Shown in pieces: positions 25,696 to 35,213 of a stretch of 64,000 nucleotides of DNA. Numbering within the stretch: the stretch's first letter is position 1; each line of letters opens with the position of its first letter. Location of the stretch: positions 4,920,501 through 4,984,500 of the forward strand of contig NZ_OY781882.1 in assembly GCF_963677125.1 (NCBI RefSeq), given 5' to 3'. Position numbers and translations under genes: made by a program. The stretch is from an uncultured Desulfobacter sp. GTDB taxonomy: Bacteria; Desulfobacterota; Desulfobacteria; Desulfobacterales; Desulfobacteraceae. A model generated the notes under the pieces. It saw nothing but the letters and a program-made list of their open reading frames with translations, was not told the DNA's origin and ran no database searches.

Positions 25696-27129
25696 TTACG
25701 GCGCTGCGGGCAGGCGTATTTCCACTCTGGTACCACAGGGTTCCCCATTGGCTATGCTGATTTCGCCCTGGTGCGCTTGAATAATGTTTTTAATAATGCC
25801 AAGCCCTAAACCGGTTCCCATCTCCTTTGTGGTAAAAAAGGGCGTCCAAATTTTTTTTAAAATTTCTTCGTCAATGCCCGGTCCCGTATCTGTAAAACCG
25901 GCATAAACAAATCCCGGCGCATGCCATGTGGTAATGGTGATGCTTCCATTTTCATGGTCCATGGCCTGAAATGCATTTAAAAAAATATTTAAAAACGCCT
26001 GGTAGAGCATGGCTGGGTCGCCGAGAATATCAGAAGGGTTTTTCTGGTATTCCCGGATAATTTTGATCTTATTGTGCTCCTCTGAAGACGATAAGAAAGC
26101 GATGTTTTTTTCTATAATGTCTTCCAGGCAGCACGGCCTTAAGTCTGCGATTTTAGGTTTTGCAAAATCAAGAAAATCTGTGATGATGCGATCTAAGCGG
26201 GTAGATTCTTCAACAATTATCCCTGGGATGCTGCTGCTCGGGTCCAATTTTGCCATCTTTTTTTTCATCAGCTGCGCTGAGCTTTTTATAATGCCTAAGG
26301 GATTGCGAATTTCGTGTGATACACCGGCTGTCATTTCACCGATTGCGGACAGGTGCTCTGCCTGACGCAGTTTTTCTTCAAGCTTGAGCCGTTCTTCCGC
26401 CCTGCGTTCAATAATTTTTTCTCCATGTTTCACCACGAATCGAAGAATAAGGAAAAGAATACCCATGATGATTGCGCAACTGACGACGATCAACCCCTGG
26501 AGTTTGAAAACCTGTTGATAATCGTCCGATACATCTCTGATAATTTCAATCACGCCGATGACCATCCTGTCCTTTTCCCGGGTGAGTTGGACTTCCTGCA
26601 TCAAAGGGGCAAAGGTGACAATTTTTGTCTCTTTGGGGAACCAGAATGTCAGTTCCATCCAGTTGCCCTGCTGAACCAGTTTGGAAATAACCTCCTTATT
26701 CATGGCTTTTTCATAGTGGACACCACCGGCATTTTTTTTACCGATCTGAGCTTTATCCAGGCTGTAGGCAATCACATTGTCTGTTGCATATATATTGACC
26801 ATTTCGACATGGAAACTGTGCAGGGTGCTTTTAACAACTGTGTCAAGAAGTCTATATTGGCTAGGTTCACGTAATTTTATTTCTCCATGTTTGAAAACCA
26901 CAGGCCAGACAAATCTTAAAAAGATCTGGTGATTTAGATTCTCCACTAAAAGCCGGTTATATTCTTTACTTTTCTCAAGTAGTATTTTTCTTACCCAGTG
27001 GGCATTCAACGCTGCAATAACAATGGTTGCCGTCAGCATGACAACAAGGCTTGAGACAGTAAAGGCTTTGACGAGAACAAAAGGTCGGGTCCCGGAATTG
27101 CCGGGATCTTTCTGCTGCTTTTTTTTCAA
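25696..27129 (-). CDS. membrane histidine kinase partner of the sigma54 regulator
   Basis: A 477-residue sensor kinase. Two transmembrane helices (residues ~22-44 and ~225-247) flank a periplasmic sensor of about 180 residues. A coiled signalling helix leads to the dimerisation box SHEIRNPLGIIKSS and an ATP-binding domain with N box, G1 (DTGPGID) and G2 (GTGLGLGI). It autophosphorylates and should pass phosphate to the downstream regulator. The signal is unknown; the periplasmic part lacks a motif I can name. PilS of Pseudomonas has six helices, so this is not a close PilS. Confidence 0.9.
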   Translation of the reverse strand: MKKKQQKDPGNSGTRPFVLVKAFTVSSLVVMLTATIVIAALNAHWVRKILLEKSKEYNRLLVENLNHQIFLRFVWPVVFKHGEIKLREPSQYRLLDTVVKSTLHSFHVEMVNIYATDNVIAYSLDKAQIGKKNAGGVHYEKAMNKEVISKLVQQGNWMELTFWFPKETKIVTFAPLMQEVQLTREKDRMVIGVIEIIRDVSDDYQQVFKLQGLIVVSCAIIMGILFLILRFVVKHGEKIIERRAEERLKLEEKLRQAEHLSAIGEMTAGVSHEIRNPLGIIKSSAQLMKKKMAKLDPSSSIPGIIVEESTRLDRIITDFLDFAKPKIADLRPCCLEDIIEKNIAFLSSSEEHNKIKIIREYQKNPSDILGDPAMLYQAFLNIFLNAFQAMDHENGSITITTWHAPGFVYAGFTDTGPGIDEEILKKIWTPFFTTKEMGTGLGLGIIKNIIQAHQGEISIANGEPCGTRVEIRLPAAP

Positions 27130-27189
27130 ATTAATCCGTTTTTGTAGTGTTGCTATGAAAAAAAATCATATTTTTTTGGGGGTTAAAAT

Positions 27190-27219
27190 TTGACAAATAC
27201 TTTTTTTATCTGTTATTCA
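27190..27219 (+). promoter_or_regulatory. possible sigma70-type promoter before pilM
   Basis: TTGACA is followed 18 bp later by TATTCA, with TG one base before the -10 element (extended -10). It lies 140 bp upstream of pilM in the divergent intergenic region. The -10 match is imperfect. Confidence 0.35.
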
Positions 27220-27357
27220 ATTAGTTAAATAATGTGATTCTACTTGACTTTGCGTACATTTCGTATCAAATATATAGTTATATTAACGCAGGATATCAAT
27301 AATTATTATTTGCATTCTTAAGTTCACATCCTTTGCGACAGCCACAATTGAGGATAG

Positions 27358-28416
27358 ATGCGTATGATATTCGGAAAAAAAGATCACCTTGTCGGTTTAG
27401 ACATCGGGGCTGCTTTTGTGAAAGTGGCCGAACTAAAAACGACCAAAAAAGGCCCTGTTCTTCATAAATTCGGTACTGCAAAGGTTCCCGAAGGAATGAT
27501 TCAGGAGGGCCGGGTTGCCGATATGGAGGGGCTGGCTGAAATTATTCGTTCCTTATTCCAGTCTCAGAAAATCAAGGAAAAGAATGTAGCGCTTTCAACC
27601 GGCGGTCATTCAGTAGTGGTGAAAACGATCAGCACATCAAAGGTTCCGGATGAGCAGCTGCATCGAAATATCCGGGCTGAAGCTGAGCAATATATCCCAT
27701 ACGACATAGATGATGTTAATATTGATTATCAGATTCTAGGTGACAGCGAGTTTTCAGCGGAACAGATGAATGTGCTTCTTGTCGCGGTGAGACAGGATTT
27801 GGTGGATGAATATGTCGAGCTGATTCGTATGGCGGGCCTTAATCCCGTTATTATTGACGTGGACGCGTTTGCGCTTCAAAATATTTATGAAACCCTTCCC
27901 GATGTTGATCATGATCGCATAACCCTGTTGCTGGATGTCGGGGCCTCCAAAACGAGTGTGAATATACTTGAGAATAATAATTCCAAGATGATGCGGGATA
28001 TGACCAATGGCTGTGAGCAGCTCGTTTCCGTTGTCAGTGAACGACTTGAAATTGACCGGGAAAAGGCATTGCAGATCATTATGGGCGAGGTCGATTATCC
28101 GGAATCCGAACAGGCGTTGGAGGAGCTTTATGAAATGGTTGTCGGCAACTGGTCTTCGGATATCTGCGAGGTGGTGTATACTTTTGAGTCCAGCCCCGGT
28201 AATGCCCGGGTGGAAAATATTGTTGTCAGCGGCGGGGGCGGCTTCATCGACCTGCTGACTGAAAAATTGACTAACGAGCTGAAGGTAACGGTGTCAAAGA
28301 TTAATCCCTTTGCCGGACTGGTCAGCGATTCAAAAGAACTTGGCGAGCTGGAAGCGTATCAGCTTCTGGCCCCCATTGCACTGGGGCTTGCCATGAGACG
28401 GGTGAATGATAAATGA
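27358..28416 (+). CDS. pilM: type IV pilus assembly protein PilM
   Basis: A 352-residue actin-like ATPase of the cytoplasmic face of the pilus alignment complex. The FtsA/MreB-like fold is shown by VGLDIGAAFVKVAEL at the start, LLLDVGASKTSVNIL (phosphate 2) near residue 190 and VVSGGGGFIDLLTE near residue 293. It binds the cytoplasmic tail of PilN. Starts at 27358 and 27364 are both possible after GAGGA. Its end overlaps pilN by four bases, opening the tightly coupled pilMNOPQ operon. Confidence 0.95.
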   Translation: MRMIFGKKDHLVGLDIGAAFVKVAELKTTKKGPVLHKFGTAKVPEGMIQEGRVADMEGLAEIIRSLFQSQKIKEKNVALSTGGHSVVVKTISTSKVPDEQLHRNIRAEAEQYIPYDIDDVNIDYQILGDSEFSAEQMNVLLVAVRQDLVDEYVELIRMAGLNPVIIDVDAFALQNIYETLPDVDHDRITLLLDVGASKTSVNILENNNSKMMRDMTNGCEQLVSVVSERLEIDREKALQIIMGEVDYPESEQALEELYEMVVGNWSSDICEVVYTFESSPGNARVENIVVSGGGGFIDLLTEKLTNELKVTVSKINPFAGLVSDSKELGELEAYQLLAPIALGLAMRRVNDK

Positions 28417-29003
28417 TACGAATTAATCTGTTGCCGTTCAGGCTTGCCAGAAAAAAGGAGAATATCCGTCGCCAGGTCTCCATATTTTTCCTTTCCCTTG
28501 CTTTGATTATTCTGGCATTGGGTTGGGTGACTTTTGCGATGGATAATAAAATTAGTCAGACACGCAGTGAGGTTGCCCGGGTCAAGGCCGAAAGCCTAAA
28601 GTATAAAAAAAAGGCGGATAAGGTTACCCGAATTAAAAAAGACTTGGCGATTTTGGAGAATAAACTGGCCATCGTAGCGAATTTGAAAAAAAGAAGGAAT
28701 GAACAGCAGGTATTGTTAGAGCAGTTGGCAGATAGACTTGAAAAAACAAAAATGTGGCTGTCCAGTGTGGCCGCAGATACCAAGGCCGTTTCTATAAAAG
28801 GGATTGCCTTTGATAACCCGACTATTGCCGCATTCATGAGAAATCTTGAACGTTCTAAAATGTTTGGGGCAGTGGACTTAAAGCGGTCTCAGACAAAAGT
28901 TATTGGCGGTGATATTCGGTTAAAGGCCTTTGAAATAACTTGCAAAAAGATACAGCCTGCAAAGCCTGATAAGGATGGGAAGTCCAAAAAAGGGAAAAAA
29001 TAA
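28413..29003 (+). CDS. pilN: type IV pilus assembly protein PilN
   Basis: A 196-residue inner-membrane protein. The N-terminal cytoplasmic motif INLLPFR is the PilM-binding peptide. One transmembrane helix (residues ~24-44), a coiled coil (~48-110) and a small ferredoxin-like periplasmic domain follow, and a basic Lys-rich tail ends it. It overlaps pilM (ATGA) and pilO (TAATG) and forms heterodimers with PilO. Confidence 0.93.
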   Translation: MIRINLLPFRLARKKENIRRQVSIFFLSLALIILALGWVTFAMDNKISQTRSEVARVKAESLKYKKKADKVTRIKKDLAILENKLAIVANLKKRRNEQQVLLEQLADRLEKTKMWLSSVAADTKAVSIKGIAFDNPTIAAFMRNLERSKMFGAVDLKRSQTKVIGGDIRLKAFEITCKKIQPAKPDKDGKSKKGKK

Positions 29004-29674
29004 TGGCCGGGAAAAAGAAAGATCGCACTGTAAAACTAAGTGAAAAAATGGATCTCCTGTTTGAAAAGATAGGCGCGTTGACAAGAATCCAACGCCTGCT
29101 TATCTGTCTAGGCACATTGGGTATCATTGGTGCCGGTTTTTATTTTCTGTTACTCTCCCCAAAGCTTGATGCCCTTACGGCAGCCAGACAAGATTTGGAA
29201 AAACAGAACAATCTTTTGTCTACTTATAAGAGCAAAGCAAAAGCCCTTGAAAAGGTGGAAGCCCAGATGGCCCAAGCCCGGGAAAAGTTCAACATTGCCA
29301 TGACCGCCCTGCCGGATAAAAGAGAACTGCCGTCTTTGCTGGATGAAATATCCAAGGCTGGAAGGGATGCCGGCCTCGAGGTCCAGCTGTTTGCGCCCCA
29401 GAACATGGTGACGAAGGCCTCCTACATAGAGATCCCATTGTCCATGACGGTTTCCGGCCGTTACCACCAGATGGCCGAATTTTTTTACCGGGTTGCAGGA
29501 CTCAATCGTATTGTCAATATGTCGTCCATAAATATGAATCGGGTATCAGGAAAAGACGCGGCTGACAAAAATAAGATTCAGATGAAATGCGTGGCCGTTA
29601 CCTATATGTTTGTTGAACCCAAAGAAGATAAGAATGCTGGTAAGAAAGGCAAGAAGAGACGCAAAAAAAGGTAG
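29003..29674 (+). CDS. pilO: type IV pilus assembly protein PilO
   Basis: A 223-residue inner-membrane protein of the PilMNOP complex. A transmembrane helix (residues ~33-53, LLICLGTLGIIGAGFYFLLL) is followed by a coiled coil and a periplasmic ferredoxin-like domain (residues ~100-200, IPLSMTVSGRYHQMAEFFYRV). A very basic Lys/Arg tail ends the protein. Its start overlaps the pilN stop. Confidence 0.93.
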   Translation: MAGKKKDRTVKLSEKMDLLFEKIGALTRIQRLLICLGTLGIIGAGFYFLLLSPKLDALTAARQDLEKQNNLLSTYKSKAKALEKVEAQMAQAREKFNIAMTALPDKRELPSLLDEISKAGRDAGLEVQLFAPQNMVTKASYIEIPLSMTVSGRYHQMAEFFYRVAGLNRIVNMSSINMNRVSGKDAADKNKIQMKCVAVTYMFVEPKEDKNAGKKGKKRRKKR

Positions 29675-29686
29675 AGGGTGTCGGAT

Positions 29687-30364
29687 ATGCAAAAAACAAT
29701 GAAAATATTCTGTGTGGTTGGCTTGGGTGTCTTATTATTGTTCGTATCCGCCTGTAATGAGGAACCGGCCCCGAATCCAAAAATGACAAAGCCAAGCCAG
29801 GTGGTTTCCAAACCTATTTCAAAATTAAATCCATCGGCAAAGAAATCGTCCGTTTCCGTGGATGCAGAGAAAAAGCAGGCTTCGGTTTCTGATGTGCCCC
29901 CTGCCCGGAATTTTGTGAAAAATAGCCAGATTGGGGGCGGCATTGATGGTTCAGAAGGGGTACAAAAAACGGGGATTTCTAAGCCCATGGAAAAATATAA
30001 CAGCAATAACCGGGTGGATCCCTTCGTTCCTTTGATAGCAGAAAAAAATGTTTCTGCCGAATCAGAATCCTCCGAGGATTCAAAGCCCAAAAGGACATTG
30101 ACTCCTCTGGAAAAATTGGCCTTAAGCCAGGTTAAGCTGGTGGCGGTTGTTGAAATGCAGAACCGGACCATTGCCATGGTGGAGGAGGCTACCGGCAAAG
30201 GGTATGAGGTTGCCGTTGGTACGTATATTGGGCCAAATGGCGGTAGGGTGACCGCCATCACCCAGGAAGGAATTAAAATCGAAGAAAAAGTAAAAGATTA
30301 TCAGGGAAAACATCATAAGCGGTATGAGGAGATTAAATTTCATAAAAGTGAGGATGGGGAATAA
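29687..30364 (+). CDS. pilP: type IV pilus lipoprotein PilP
   Basis: About 225 residues. A signal sequence with lipobox LFVSAC (Cys near residue 23) anchors it in the inner membrane. A long disordered linker leads to the C-terminal beta domain (residues ~135-222) that contacts the secretin N-domain of PilQ, with the typical NRVDPFVPLI and LSQVKLVAVVEM stretches. The ATG at 29687 is preferred because AGAGGG lies at the right distance. A GTG at 29678 would add three residues. Confidence 0.9.
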   Translation: MQKTMKIFCVVGLGVLLLFVSACNEEPAPNPKMTKPSQVVSKPISKLNPSAKKSSVSVDAEKKQASVSDVPPARNFVKNSQIGGGIDGSEGVQKTGISKPMEKYNSNNRVDPFVPLIAEKNVSAESESSEDSKPKRTLTPLEKLALSQVKLVAVVEMQNRTIAMVEEATGKGYEVAVGTYIGPNGGRVTAITQEGIKIEEKVKDYQGKHHKRYEEIKFHKSEDGE

Positions 30365-30365
30365 G

Positions 30366-32678
30366 ATGATGGTTAATTATCGATCTTCTGGAAGACATTA
30401 TGGGACTGGTCTTATCATGTCGGTTCTGCTGCTTGCCTTTACGGCAGGGTGCGTTACTCAAAAAAATGCAGCACCGGCAAGTACCGTCAAGGTGCAGGAA
30501 AGTCGGACTGCTCAAGGCGATTCGGCCGATTTACCCAATACGGTTGATAAAATTTGGGTCAATCCGGAAAAAGAGACGTTTGAGGTATGGATACAGGGTT
30601 CTCCGGGGTTGGATGATTATACCTCCATTAAACAGGCTTTTCCCTTTGCTGTAAGTGTCTATCTGTCCAATGTCCATCTTGCCCCAGGTGTGGATGCAGG
30701 GCCTTTTTCCGACTCCCGTGTCAGCGGTATAAAAATCGGATTTATTGATGAGGCCCAGACCACTGTCAAGGTTGATATTCTGCTAAAGGCGGATTTGCCG
30801 TATGTTGTGGAGGAAAAGCCGGGGCGTCTGGGTATCATTCTCAAGGGCAGGCAGTCCTCTTTTGAATCGACGGCTGGGGCAGATCCTGTTATGGAAGAAC
30901 CCGCACTGGACTTGAAAGATGCTTCGGTACTACCTGAAAATGTTCCTATTCCTGAAACAACAGCACATCTGACCCATATTGAATTTGAGAACAACGATCT
31001 TGGTCAGTCTGATATTCAGATTCTAACGGATCATCCGGTTCGATACGAAACAATTCAGAACCGCAATAATTCTATAGGACTGATATTGTATAATACAATG
31101 GTCCCCTTGTACCATCAGCGTCCTCTTATAACACGGTATTTTAATTCTGCCGTGGAGCAGGTCATGCCCCGGCCAAATCCCGCAAATCCCAATGATACAT
31201 TGGTGGATATTCAGATCCGGGAAAAAGTGCCGTTTCAAGTGGTTCAAACCACCAAGGGCCTTCATATGACCTTTGAAGCGTCTACCATCGCGCCACCTGA
31301 ATTTGATAAATCAAAAGCGCATATGCACACCGCTCAAAAGTCTACTGAGGATGTTGAAGAATCAGATCAGGGACTGTTAACGGCCCAGGAAAAAAAGAAT
31401 TCTCCAGACCAGGATCCTTTGCTGAATCCCGCCTCGGTCAGGTACACCGGTGAAAAAATCAAACTGGATTTTTATGAGACGGATATTAAAAACGTTTTCA
31501 GGATTTTGAAAAGTGTGAGCGGCAAGAACTTTGCCATTGATAAGGATGTGAATGGTAAGGTTACATTGAGTCTTCAAGACCCGGTTCCCTGGGACCAGAT
31601 ACTTGATCTTGTTTTGAAAATGAACGGCCTTGGTAAAAAAATGGAGGGCAATGTTATTCGCATTGCCACCACGGCAACCCTTGCCAAGGAGGAAAACGAA
31701 CGTCAGGAAGCCATTGCGGCCCGGCAGAAATCCGAAAATCAAAAAAAGGCATTAGAACCCCTTGTCACCGAATATATCCCAGTCAACTATTCGGATGCAA
31801 AGGCGGATATTGAACCCCATGTTTCCCAGATTTTGACCGCTGATCGGGGCAAGATTTCGGTGGACACCCGTACCAATATGCTGATCATCACCGATACCCA
31901 GGCCAAAATTGATCAGGCCAATGATTTGATCTACCGTCTGGATAAGGTGACACCTCAGATCATGATTGAGGCCAAGGTGGTAGAGGTCACCAAGGAGTTT
32001 TCTAGAAGTTTCGGGGTCAACTGGAATTTGTCCAATGATGCTGATGTGCTATCGGATTTTGTGGATGATTTCTCGGTGTCTGTTAACGGCGCGGGATCTA
32101 ACGTGGGGGTCTCCGGTGATTTCTCTTTTTTCGGGCTGTTCGGATCGTCTGTCAGCGCACTGAATGCTCAGCTTGAGGCCTCTGAAGAACAGGGTGATGT
32201 CAGGATTGTATCCTCTCCAAGAATTTTGACCCTGGACAATAAAAAAGCCATGATTAAGCAGGGGCAGGAGTATGCCTATCTGGAGCGTGATGATTCAGGC
32301 GGCTCTTCTGTTGCATATAAAGATATTGATTTGTTGCTGGAAGTAACGCCCCATGTTACCCCGGACAACAGAATTTCCATGACTGTGCGGTTGACCAAAA
32401 ATGACGTTGCCAGCATCAGTTCCGATGGTGTCCCGACCCTGGCGACCAATGAGGCGGAAACAGAACTTTTGGTCAATAATAACGATACGGTTGTTATCGG
32501 TGGCGTGGTTAAGACGACCCAGAGCCATGACGTCGATGGTGTCCCATTTTTGGCCGGCATTCCGGGGTTAGGCTATCTTTTTGGCTCAAAATCCAAGGCT
32601 GATGATCGAAATGAACTGCTAATTTTCCTGACGCCTTCTATTGTTATGCTTGAGCAGAAAAAACATATTGTTCAATAG
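30366..32678 (+). CDS. pilQ: type IV pilus secretin PilQ
   Basis: A 770-residue outer-membrane channel. The signal sequence ends in a lipobox (LAFTAGC, Cys near 29). An AMIN-type region lies at about residues 60-160 and another at ~205-310. An STN-like domain (IKNVFRILKSVSGKNFAIDKDV) sits near residues 375-445. N1/secretin domains run to the end, including VEVTKEFSRSFGVNW and the GVPFLAGIPGLGYLFGS lip. The ATG at 30366 is used because the longer frame overlaps pilP. It is last in the pilMNOPQ operon. Confidence 0.94.
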   Translation: MMVNYRSSGRHYGTGLIMSVLLLAFTAGCVTQKNAAPASTVKVQESRTAQGDSADLPNTVDKIWVNPEKETFEVWIQGSPGLDDYTSIKQAFPFAVSVYLSNVHLAPGVDAGPFSDSRVSGIKIGFIDEAQTTVKVDILLKADLPYVVEEKPGRLGIILKGRQSSFESTAGADPVMEEPALDLKDASVLPENVPIPETTAHLTHIEFENNDLGQSDIQILTDHPVRYETIQNRNNSIGLILYNTMVPLYHQRPLITRYFNSAVEQVMPRPNPANPNDTLVDIQIREKVPFQVVQTTKGLHMTFEASTIAPPEFDKSKAHMHTAQKSTEDVEESDQGLLTAQEKKNSPDQDPLLNPASVRYTGEKIKLDFYETDIKNVFRILKSVSGKNFAIDKDVNGKVTLSLQDPVPWDQILDLVLKMNGLGKKMEGNVIRIATTATLAKEENERQEAIAARQKSENQKKALEPLVTEYIPVNYSDAKADIEPHVSQILTADRGKISVDTRTNMLIITDTQAKIDQANDLIYRLDKVTPQIMIEAKVVEVTKEFSRSFGVNWNLSNDADVLSDFVDDFSVSVNGAGSNVGVSGDFSFFGLFGSSVSALNAQLEASEEQGDVRIVSSPRILTLDNKKAMIKQGQEYAYLERDDSGGSSVAYKDIDLLLEVTPHVTPDNRISMTVRLTKNDVASISSDGVPTLATNEAETELLVNNNDTVVIGGVVKTTQSHDVDGVPFLAGIPGLGYLFGSKSKADDRNELLIFLTPSIVMLEQKKHIVQ

Positions 32679-32721
32679 CTATCTATTAGGCTACAAGTTC
32701 TGCCTGGCAGATTGATAAATT

Positions 32722-32817
32722 TTTATGAGAAAGCCTGGGTAAGTTACTCAGATTTTTCAACCATTGTTGTGGGCTGAATCCTGGCTGCGGAGATGTCGGG
32801 TCAGCCCATGGCTGTTA
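32722..32817 (-). repeat. two-hairpin repeat, copy E (reverse orientation)
   Basis: Read on the minus strand it runs AACAGCCATGGGCTGACCCG ... CAGCCAGGATTCAGCCCACAACAA, then the second hairpin ending GGCTTTCTCATAA. It is closest to copy G at 53.3 kb. It lies between pilQ and the flavoprotein gene and is the only copy in this orientation. Confidence 0.8.
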
Positions 32818-32841
32818 TGAAAATCGGATATATTTATTATC

Positions 32842-34443
32842 ATGATCCCCATACAAAAATTTAAAGAAATTGTTGGTGATGCGTTTGTCTTTGAAGATGA
32901 ATCAACCATCCATCGGTATTCCCGGGCTACTCTGCCGAAAGGCACTACGCCCGCAGCTGTTTTAAAACCGTTAAACAGCAGTGAAGTTACGGATATTATA
33001 AAAATTGCCAAAGAACATCATGTCGGTATTTATCCGGTGAGTCGGGGGTGTAACTGGGGATACGGCTCGGCCTGTGCTGTGGGGGATGGCCAGGTTATCC
33101 TCGATTTGTCAAGGATGAACCGGATTATCCATGTGGATAAGACTCTGGCATATGCCGTGATTGAGCCCGGAGTGACCCAGATTCAGCTCGTATCTTATCT
33201 AAAAGAAAATAATATTCCTCTGTGGTTGGACTGCAGCGGATCAGGGCCTGAGGCCAGTATTTTAGGCAATACCATGGAACGGGGGTTCGGACATACGCCT
33301 TACGGCGATCATTTTCTGCATTCCTGCGGTATGGAGGTGGTACTAGGGGACGGGCGCACTCTGAAAACAGGGTATGGGCATTATGATAATGCGCAATCCA
33401 CCTATGTATTTAAATACGGTATCGGGCCTTATATGGATGGGTTGTTTACCCAGTCCAACTTCGGTGTCGTAACCCGGTTGGGAATCTGGTTGATGCCTGT
33501 GCCCGAATGTTTGAATATGTTTTATTGTAACGTGCCCCGGGACGAAGATCTGGCAGCCGTTGTGGATGCGTTGCGCCCCCTGAAGCTGAGTGGTCAGGTT
33601 AGAAGTCTGATTCATATCGGCAATGATTTGAGGGTGTTTTCTTCCTTCAATCAATATCCTTGGGAGAAGGCTGGGAATAAAACGCCGTTGGCTGATGATT
33701 TGCGCAATCATTTCTGCAAAAAAGGCGGATTCGGCGCCTGGAATGTCAGCGGGGCCATCTATGGAAGTCGGGCGCAGGTCAGGATGACACGCAAAGAGTT
33801 GAAAAAGGCGTTAAAATCGCTGGGGCAGATTCGGTTTATCGGCGATGGAACCCTTAGAATCATAAATTGTCTGTCTAGGCTGTTCGACTGGTTTTCTCTG
33901 CTTCCGGATCTGCAAACCAAATTTAAATCTTTGGATAAAGTGTACGGACTGCTCAAAGGGGAGCCCACAGATGCATTTTTGTTTGGTACGCTGTGGCGTG
34001 TCAAAACGCCCGTTAATCCCGGAACCATAGCCGATCCCCTTGATTTTAATGCCGGCATGATGTGGATCGCCCCGATCATGCCTATGACCGGAGAGACGGC
34101 AGAGCGTTTGATTCAATTGGTAAACCCGGTATTTGACAAATACGGTTTTGAACCCTTAATCACTGTGTCGCTGATCACGGAACGGGCGATGGTCAGTGTT
34201 ATTACCATCGCCTATGATAAGGATAATCCTGCAGAATGCAAAAGGGCACAGGAATGTTATGATGCTTTTTTCAGCCTGATCATGTCCCAGGGATATGTGC
34301 CGTATAGAACCAATATCCATACCATGAAAAAATTGGCAGATCAATCTCAGACCTTCTGGGAGATAACAAAAGAGATCAAATCGGTATTGGATCCTGAGGG
34401 AATCATCGCCCCTGGACGATATCAGCCATTTGACAAGGTATGA
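32842..34443 (+). CDS. VAO/PCMH-family FAD-dependent oxidoreductase
   Basis: A 533-residue flavoprotein. The PCMH-type FAD-binding domain (residues ~25-250) has YPVSRGCNWGYGSA and the ERGFGHTPYGDHF stretch typical of vanillyl-alcohol oxidase and p-cresol methylhydroxylase. The C-terminal substrate cap ends with DPEGIIAPGRYQP. Family members oxidise para-substituted phenols. No cytochrome subunit is adjacent, so the electron acceptor is unknown and p-cresol activity cannot be claimed. It stands alone between pilQ and a convergent TPR gene, 14 bp apart. Confidence 0.85.
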   Translation: MIPIQKFKEIVGDAFVFEDESTIHRYSRATLPKGTTPAAVLKPLNSSEVTDIIKIAKEHHVGIYPVSRGCNWGYGSACAVGDGQVILDLSRMNRIIHVDKTLAYAVIEPGVTQIQLVSYLKENNIPLWLDCSGSGPEASILGNTMERGFGHTPYGDHFLHSCGMEVVLGDGRTLKTGYGHYDNAQSTYVFKYGIGPYMDGLFTQSNFGVVTRLGIWLMPVPECLNMFYCNVPRDEDLAAVVDALRPLKLSGQVRSLIHIGNDLRVFSSFNQYPWEKAGNKTPLADDLRNHFCKKGGFGAWNVSGAIYGSRAQVRMTRKELKKALKSLGQIRFIGDGTLRIINCLSRLFDWFSLLPDLQTKFKSLDKVYGLLKGEPTDAFLFGTLWRVKTPVNPGTIADPLDFNAGMMWIAPIMPMTGETAERLIQLVNPVFDKYGFEPLITVSLITERAMVSVITIAYDKDNPAECKRAQECYDAFFSLIMSQGYVPYRTNIHTMKKLADQSQTFWEITKEIKSVLDPEGIIAPGRYQPFDKV

Positions 34444-34457
34444 ATGCGAAATGGGTT

Positions 34458-35213
34458 TTATTGCAGTTCAAGCAGACGCTGTTCTGCCTTGTAGTAAAGC
34501 CTTGAATGTTCAGGGGCCAACTGCTTGGTCACCTGCCAGGCTTTGATGGCCTGCCGGGTCTTGCCACATGCTTCATATGCCTGGGCAAGGTCTTTATGGA
34601 ATATGGTTGTCTCTGGGGCTCTTTTTATATGTTTTTCCAGATAAGCCACAGCCCTGTCTGACTGTCCAGTTTGTATGTATAGCTGGGCAAGACCATGGAT
34701 GGCTGGAATAAATCCCGGTACTTCTCGTAATGCTTTGAAAAAATATTTTTGGGCAACAGCGTAGTTCTTCTGTGCCAGTTGTGCCCAGCCGATATTGGCC
34801 AAGGGATAATGGGGCGTGGGGTAGGTAATATCTTCAAGAACCTTGTTGAATGTCTCAATGGCAGTATCAAATTTTTCATCCCGAAGGTAGGCTGCTCCAA
34901 GATTATTCAGGGCCTCGGTATAATCGGGCTTGATTGATAATGCTTTGTCAAAGGCCTTAATGGCCATATCATCTCTTTCTTTCCCCATGTAGGCCAGGCC
35001 CAGACTGTTTTGAATATATGGATCATCCGGGGCCATTTTTTCTGCTTCAAGCAGTTTGTTCAATGCCGCTGTATAATTTCCCTGGACCTGAAACACATCA
35101 CCCTCTTTTTTAATGGCCTGGGCGATTTTGTTTTGTTTTTGGTTTTGTACTGTTGGGGTGCAGGATGCCGTGACGGCACAGATACAGATCAGGATAAATA
35201 ATTTTGTTTTCAT
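34458..35213 (-). CDS. TPR lipoprotein, PilF/NlpI-like
   Basis: A 251-residue lipoprotein. The signal sequence ends CAVTASC (lipobox Cys near residue 18). At least five tetratricopeptide repeats follow (residues ~35-245), for example AYMGKERDDMAIKAFDKALSIKPDY. The fold resembles PilF/PilW, the pilotin that brings the PilQ secretin to the outer membrane, and the gene is close to pilQ, but the sequence does not prove the role. It overlaps the LysM gene by four bases. Confidence 0.82.
   Translation of the reverse strand: MKTKLFILICICAVTASCTPTVQNQKQNKIAQAIKKEGDVFQVQGNYTAALNKLLEAEKMAPDDPYIQNSLGLAYMGKERDDMAIKAFDKALSIKPDYTEALNNLGAAYLRDEKFDTAIETFNKVLEDITYPTPHYPLANIGWAQLAQKNYAVAQKYFFKALREVPGFIPAIHGLAQLYIQTGQSDRAVAYLEKHIKRAPETTIFHKDLAQAYEACGKTRQAIKAWQVTKQLAPEHSRLYYKAEQRLLELQ

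Noticed and set aside
29602..30261. 219-codon antisense ORF over pilO/pilP
   Set aside because: Shadow of pilP; the sense frame has a lipobox and family similarity.
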